Under the pieces are notes generated by a model. It saw nothing but the letters and a program-made list of their open reading frames with translations. It was not told the DNA's origin and did no database searches. Made by a program: the position numbers and the translations under genes. Shown here one piece after another: positions 61,763-64,000 of a DNA stretch of 64,000 nucleotides (positions are counted from its first letter, which is position 1; each line of letters opens with the position of its first letter). Origin of the DNA: Legionella_A sp963772805 (GTDB lineage Bacteria > Pseudomonadota > Gammaproteobacteria > Legionellales > Legionellaceae); the NCBI GenBank assembly GCA_963772805.1, contig CAVYYU010000003.1, positions 124,001 to 188,000 on the forward strand, given 5' to 3'.

Positions 61763-62703
61763 TGTAAAACCAGGTTAACGTGTAATTGCTCACGGCCAGC
61801 ATTAAGCCAGTCAGCGACAGACATCGCTTTGGCGCCGGGAAACTGTATACGTTCGATTAATAAAAGTCCTGCACCGGTGGCAACTAGCATCCCTTTCTTA
61901 TCGAGCGAGAGCACGGTTCCTGGCGCTTGAGTAGCAATTTCAGCTAAGACGCGCGCCTGATGAACACGCAAGACCGTATCATCTGCGTGCGTGTAGGCGA
62001 TAGGCCAGGGGTTAAAAGCACGAATCTGCTGGTCAATCTCCACAGCGGGTTTTCGCCAGTTAATGGCCGCATCTTCTTTCTTAATTTTGGGGGCGTATGT
62101 GACCAATGCATGGTCTTGCTCTGTTGCTATGGCTTGTTCTAGCATCAAGGCATCCAGCGTTTGCAGTAAGGGGTCGACGCCGATTTGTGCCAGATTATCA
62201 TGTAGCGTAGCGGCAGTATCTTCATGGCTAATTTTGCATGCAGCTTGCGCCAACATTGCACCGGTGTCCATGCCTGCGTCCATCCGCATTATGGTTACGC
62301 CGCTTTCTTTGTCGCCATAGAGCAGCGCATGCTGAATAGGGGACGCGCCGCGCCAGCGCGGCAGCAGGGAGGCGTGAACATTGATGCACCCCAAGTGGGG
62401 CACGTCAAGAACTGCCTGTGGCAAAATAAGACCATAGGCTATCACCACCATAATATCCGGTTTTAACGCGGCCAGCTGCGCTACCGATTGCGGATCTTTA
62501 AAGTTGAGTGGCTGGTAGGTTGGAATAGTATGTGCTGTGGCCCATTCTTTCACGGCTGACGCTTGCAATTGCCGGCCGCGGCCGGCAGGGCGATCGGGTT
62601 GGGTGTAGACGGCACAAACGTTATGCCTTGTCGCAAGCGCGGCAAGGCAAGGCAACCCGAACGCGGGGGTGCCTGCAAATACAATATTCAATGGTTTCAT
62701 CAT
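61759..62703 (-). CDS. fmt: methionyl-tRNA formyltransferase
   Basis: A 314-residue enzyme that formylates initiator Met-tRNA using 10-formyl-THF. The N-terminus LNIVFAGTPAFGLPCLAAL, the catalytic segment INVHASLLPRWRGASPIQHA and the loop IMRMDAGMDTGAML are diagnostic; the C-terminal OB-fold contains IRAFNPWPIAY. ATG 62703 overlaps the def stop (ATGA); ATG 62700 one codon later is equally possible. Confidence 0.98.
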   Translation of the reverse strand: MMKPLNIVFAGTPAFGLPCLAALATRHNVCAVYTQPDRPAGRGRQLQASAVKEWATAHTIPTYQPLNFKDPQSVAQLAALKPDIMVVIAYGLILPQAVLDVPHLGCINVHASLLPRWRGASPIQHALLYGDKESGVTIMRMDAGMDTGAMLAQAACKISHEDTAATLHDNLAQIGVDPLLQTLDALMLEQAIATEQDHALVTYAPKIKKEDAAINWRKPAVEIDQQIRAFNPWPIAYTHADDTVLRVHQARVLAEIATQAPGTVLSLDKKGMLVATGAGLLLIERIQFPGAKAMSVADWLNAGREQLHVNLVLQ

Positions 62704-63209
62704 TTACGCTCTTTATACCGCTTGTATTTATCCAATTTTCGCCGCGCCATCGCGCGTTTAAGCGGCGAAAGCAGGTCGACAAATAATTTGCCATTGAGGT
62801 GATCAATTTCATGTTGGAAACATTCAGCCAAAAGCCCTTCAGCTCTCATTTCATAGGGTTTGCCAAAGCGGTCTTGGGCGCGAATAGTGACTTTACCAGC
62901 ACGGATTACCGTGTCGTAAGCGCCTGGAACAGACAGGCAGCCCTCCTGGTATTCAACTTCATCCTCAGCGTGGATAATTACCGGGTTGGCCAAAACCAAT
63001 TGCTCGGTTTTATCACCTTTGACATCAACCACGGATAAACGCAGGTTGATGGCAATTTGCGGCGCGGCAAGGCCTACGCCATTGGCGCTATACATAGTTT
63101 CAAACATATCATTAATTAATGTTTGCAGTTCATCATCGAACCTTGTTACTTCTTCTGCTACACGCCTGAGCCTAGGATCAGGGAGGTAGATAATCTTTCG
63201 AATTGCCAT
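62700..63209 (-). CDS. def: peptide deformylase
   Basis: A 169-residue metallohydrolase removing the N-formyl group from nascent chains. All three motifs are intact: GVGLAAPQI, EGCLSVP (metal Cys) and QHEIDHLNG (metal His and catalytic Glu). It is first in the def-fmt-rsmB operon and divergent from the LysM gene, with a 151-base gap that I could not assign a clear promoter. Confidence 0.98.
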   Translation of the reverse strand: MAIRKIIYLPDPRLRRVAEEVTRFDDELQTLINDMFETMYSANGVGLAAPQIAINLRLSVVDVKGDKTEQLVLANPVIIHAEDEVEYQEGCLSVPGAYDTVIRAGKVTIRAQDRFGKPYEMRAEGLLAECFQHEIDHLNGKLFVDLLSPLKRAMARRKLDKYKRYKERK

Positions 63210-63360
63210 ATCCAGTCTGTTTCAAAACAATAAATGCATGCTATTATCGCTAATACCATGTGCTGCTGCAAGATGGGTGGAATTTATACAGGGATATTCT
63301 GCTAGCCCGTGTTAAAGATACACCCGGCATGAAGCTGATTATTGAGCCAAGGACTGTTCC

Positions 63361-64000
63361 ATGCGATACATGCTTTTTTTATTCTTTTTTGTCATTGCCA
63401 ATACGGATTACGCGCTGACTCTAAATCCGAATGCGCCAACACGTTATGTCGTGCAACAAGGCGATACGCTGTGGGATATTGCTAATCGTTATTTAACCTA
63501 TCCTTGGGAATGGAAGCAGTTATGGCGTGCTAACCCGCAAATAAAAAATCCCAACCGCCTACATCCCGGAGCAATACTTGAGCTGCATTATTATCAGCGC
63601 AATCCTTATTTGAAAGTCTTGTCGAATGGCACGATTAAATTATCGCCACATTTAAGACCGATGGCGCTTGAAGATGCGATACCACCTATACCGCTCGCCG
63701 ATATCAGACCATTCCTGGATGCGTCGCTGGTATTGGAAAAAGACAGTTTAAAAGATGCGCCTTTTGTTATCGCATTTACTACCGAACATATGTTGGGTGG
63801 TCAAGGCGATGAAGTTTACGTTAAAAATTTGTGCCCGCCACTTCCACCCCGTGGGACGACTTTCTCATATGCCATCTACAGACCCAAGGGCGAATACATC
63901 GATCCAGTGCTAAAATCCGGTTTGGGGTACAAGGCCACGTTGGTGGGGTATGCGGAGCTGGTGCGTGGCTGTGATCCCTCGACTATTGTGTTAACCGATA
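63361..64000 (+). CDS. LysM-domain envelope protein, 3'-truncated by window edge
   Basis: An open frame from ATG 63361 to the window end, at least 213 residues. The signal peptide is MRYMLFLFFFVIANTDYA, so it is exported. A LysM domain (residues about 29-80) starts RYVVQQGDTLWDIANRYL and ends HPGAILELHYYQ; it binds peptidoglycan. The following region (SPHLRPMALEDAIPPIPL and on) is a conserved C-terminal domain of the LysM proteins encoded next to def/dprA in gammaproteobacteria. AAGGA lies 8 bases upstream of the ATG. Confidence 0.9.
   Translation, partial: MRYMLFLFFFVIANTDYALTLNPNAPTRYVVQQGDTLWDIANRYLTYPWEWKQLWRANPQIKNPNRLHPGAILELHYYQRNPYLKVLSNGTIKLSPHLRPMALEDAIPPIPLADIRPFLDASLVLEKDSLKDAPFVIAFTTEHMLGGQGDEVYVKNLCPPLPPRGTTFSYAIYRPKGEYIDPVLKSGLGYKATLVGYAELVRGCDPSTIVLTD

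Overview
The window reads as chromosome of a gammaproteobacterium, most likely order Legionellales (Legionella/Coxiella/Aquicella-like). This is inferred from gene content and order, not from any search. The clues are: sucC-sucD-pdxH followed by a small LetE/RMF-like gene; lolB, tRNA-Gln and prs together without ispE; a class I polyhydroxyalkanoate locus; ZipA beside Smc; a division/cell-wall cluster ending ftsQ-ftsA-ftsZ-lpxC; and a PmrA-like box ahead of an unknown helical protein.

Layout. 1-7.5 kb: end of the TCA operon (sucCD), pdxH, a LetE/RMF-like gene, an SseB-like gene, an MFS transporter, a DUF945 protein and a Fis-type regulator. 7.7-12 kb: a membrane PAS-GAF-GGDEF-EAL gene cut in two by a complete IS3-family element. 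12-18 kb: prs, tRNA-Gln, lolB, coaD, plsC, mutM and a fatty-acid desaturase. 18-21.5 kb: an operon of a large nucleotide-transporter-like protein with HEAT repeats and a cNMP domain plus a CoA-binding protein. 21.7-25.2 kb: phaB-phaR-phasin facing phaC. 25.4-42.7 kb: smc-zipA-murF-mraY-murD-ftsW-murC-murB-ddl-ftsQ-ftsA-ftsZ-lpxC, all on the + strand, with murG absent from its usual place. 42.9-45.5 kb: an effector-like unknown, a DciA-like gene, a bPH2 protein and a damaged membrane ORF. 45.5-55.2 kb: a signalling island with a FIST sensor, a PAS histidine kinase and a REC-GGDEF-EAL regulator in one overlapping operon, a divergent kinase gene broken by a second IS3-family element, and a membrane diguanylate cyclase. 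55.4-64 kb: cbpA-cbpM, dacB, parB, a frameshifted unknown gene, the rsmB-fmt-def operon and the start of a LysM protein.

How it fits together. Most of the window is housekeeping: TCA cycle, cofactors, envelope biogenesis, cell division and translation initiation. The accessory content is c-di-GMP and two-component signalling, carbon storage, and candidate host-interaction genes. Both insertion sequences sit inside PAS domains of sensory genes, and the ancestral reading frame can be rebuilt exactly across each target duplication, which suggests recent loss of function. A dispersed hairpin family with the core GGGTTGC/GCAACCC sits at several gene ends and probably acts as a terminator. Coordinates, motifs and reading frames were read from the sequence; family assignments rest on recognised motifs and order-level placement is inference.
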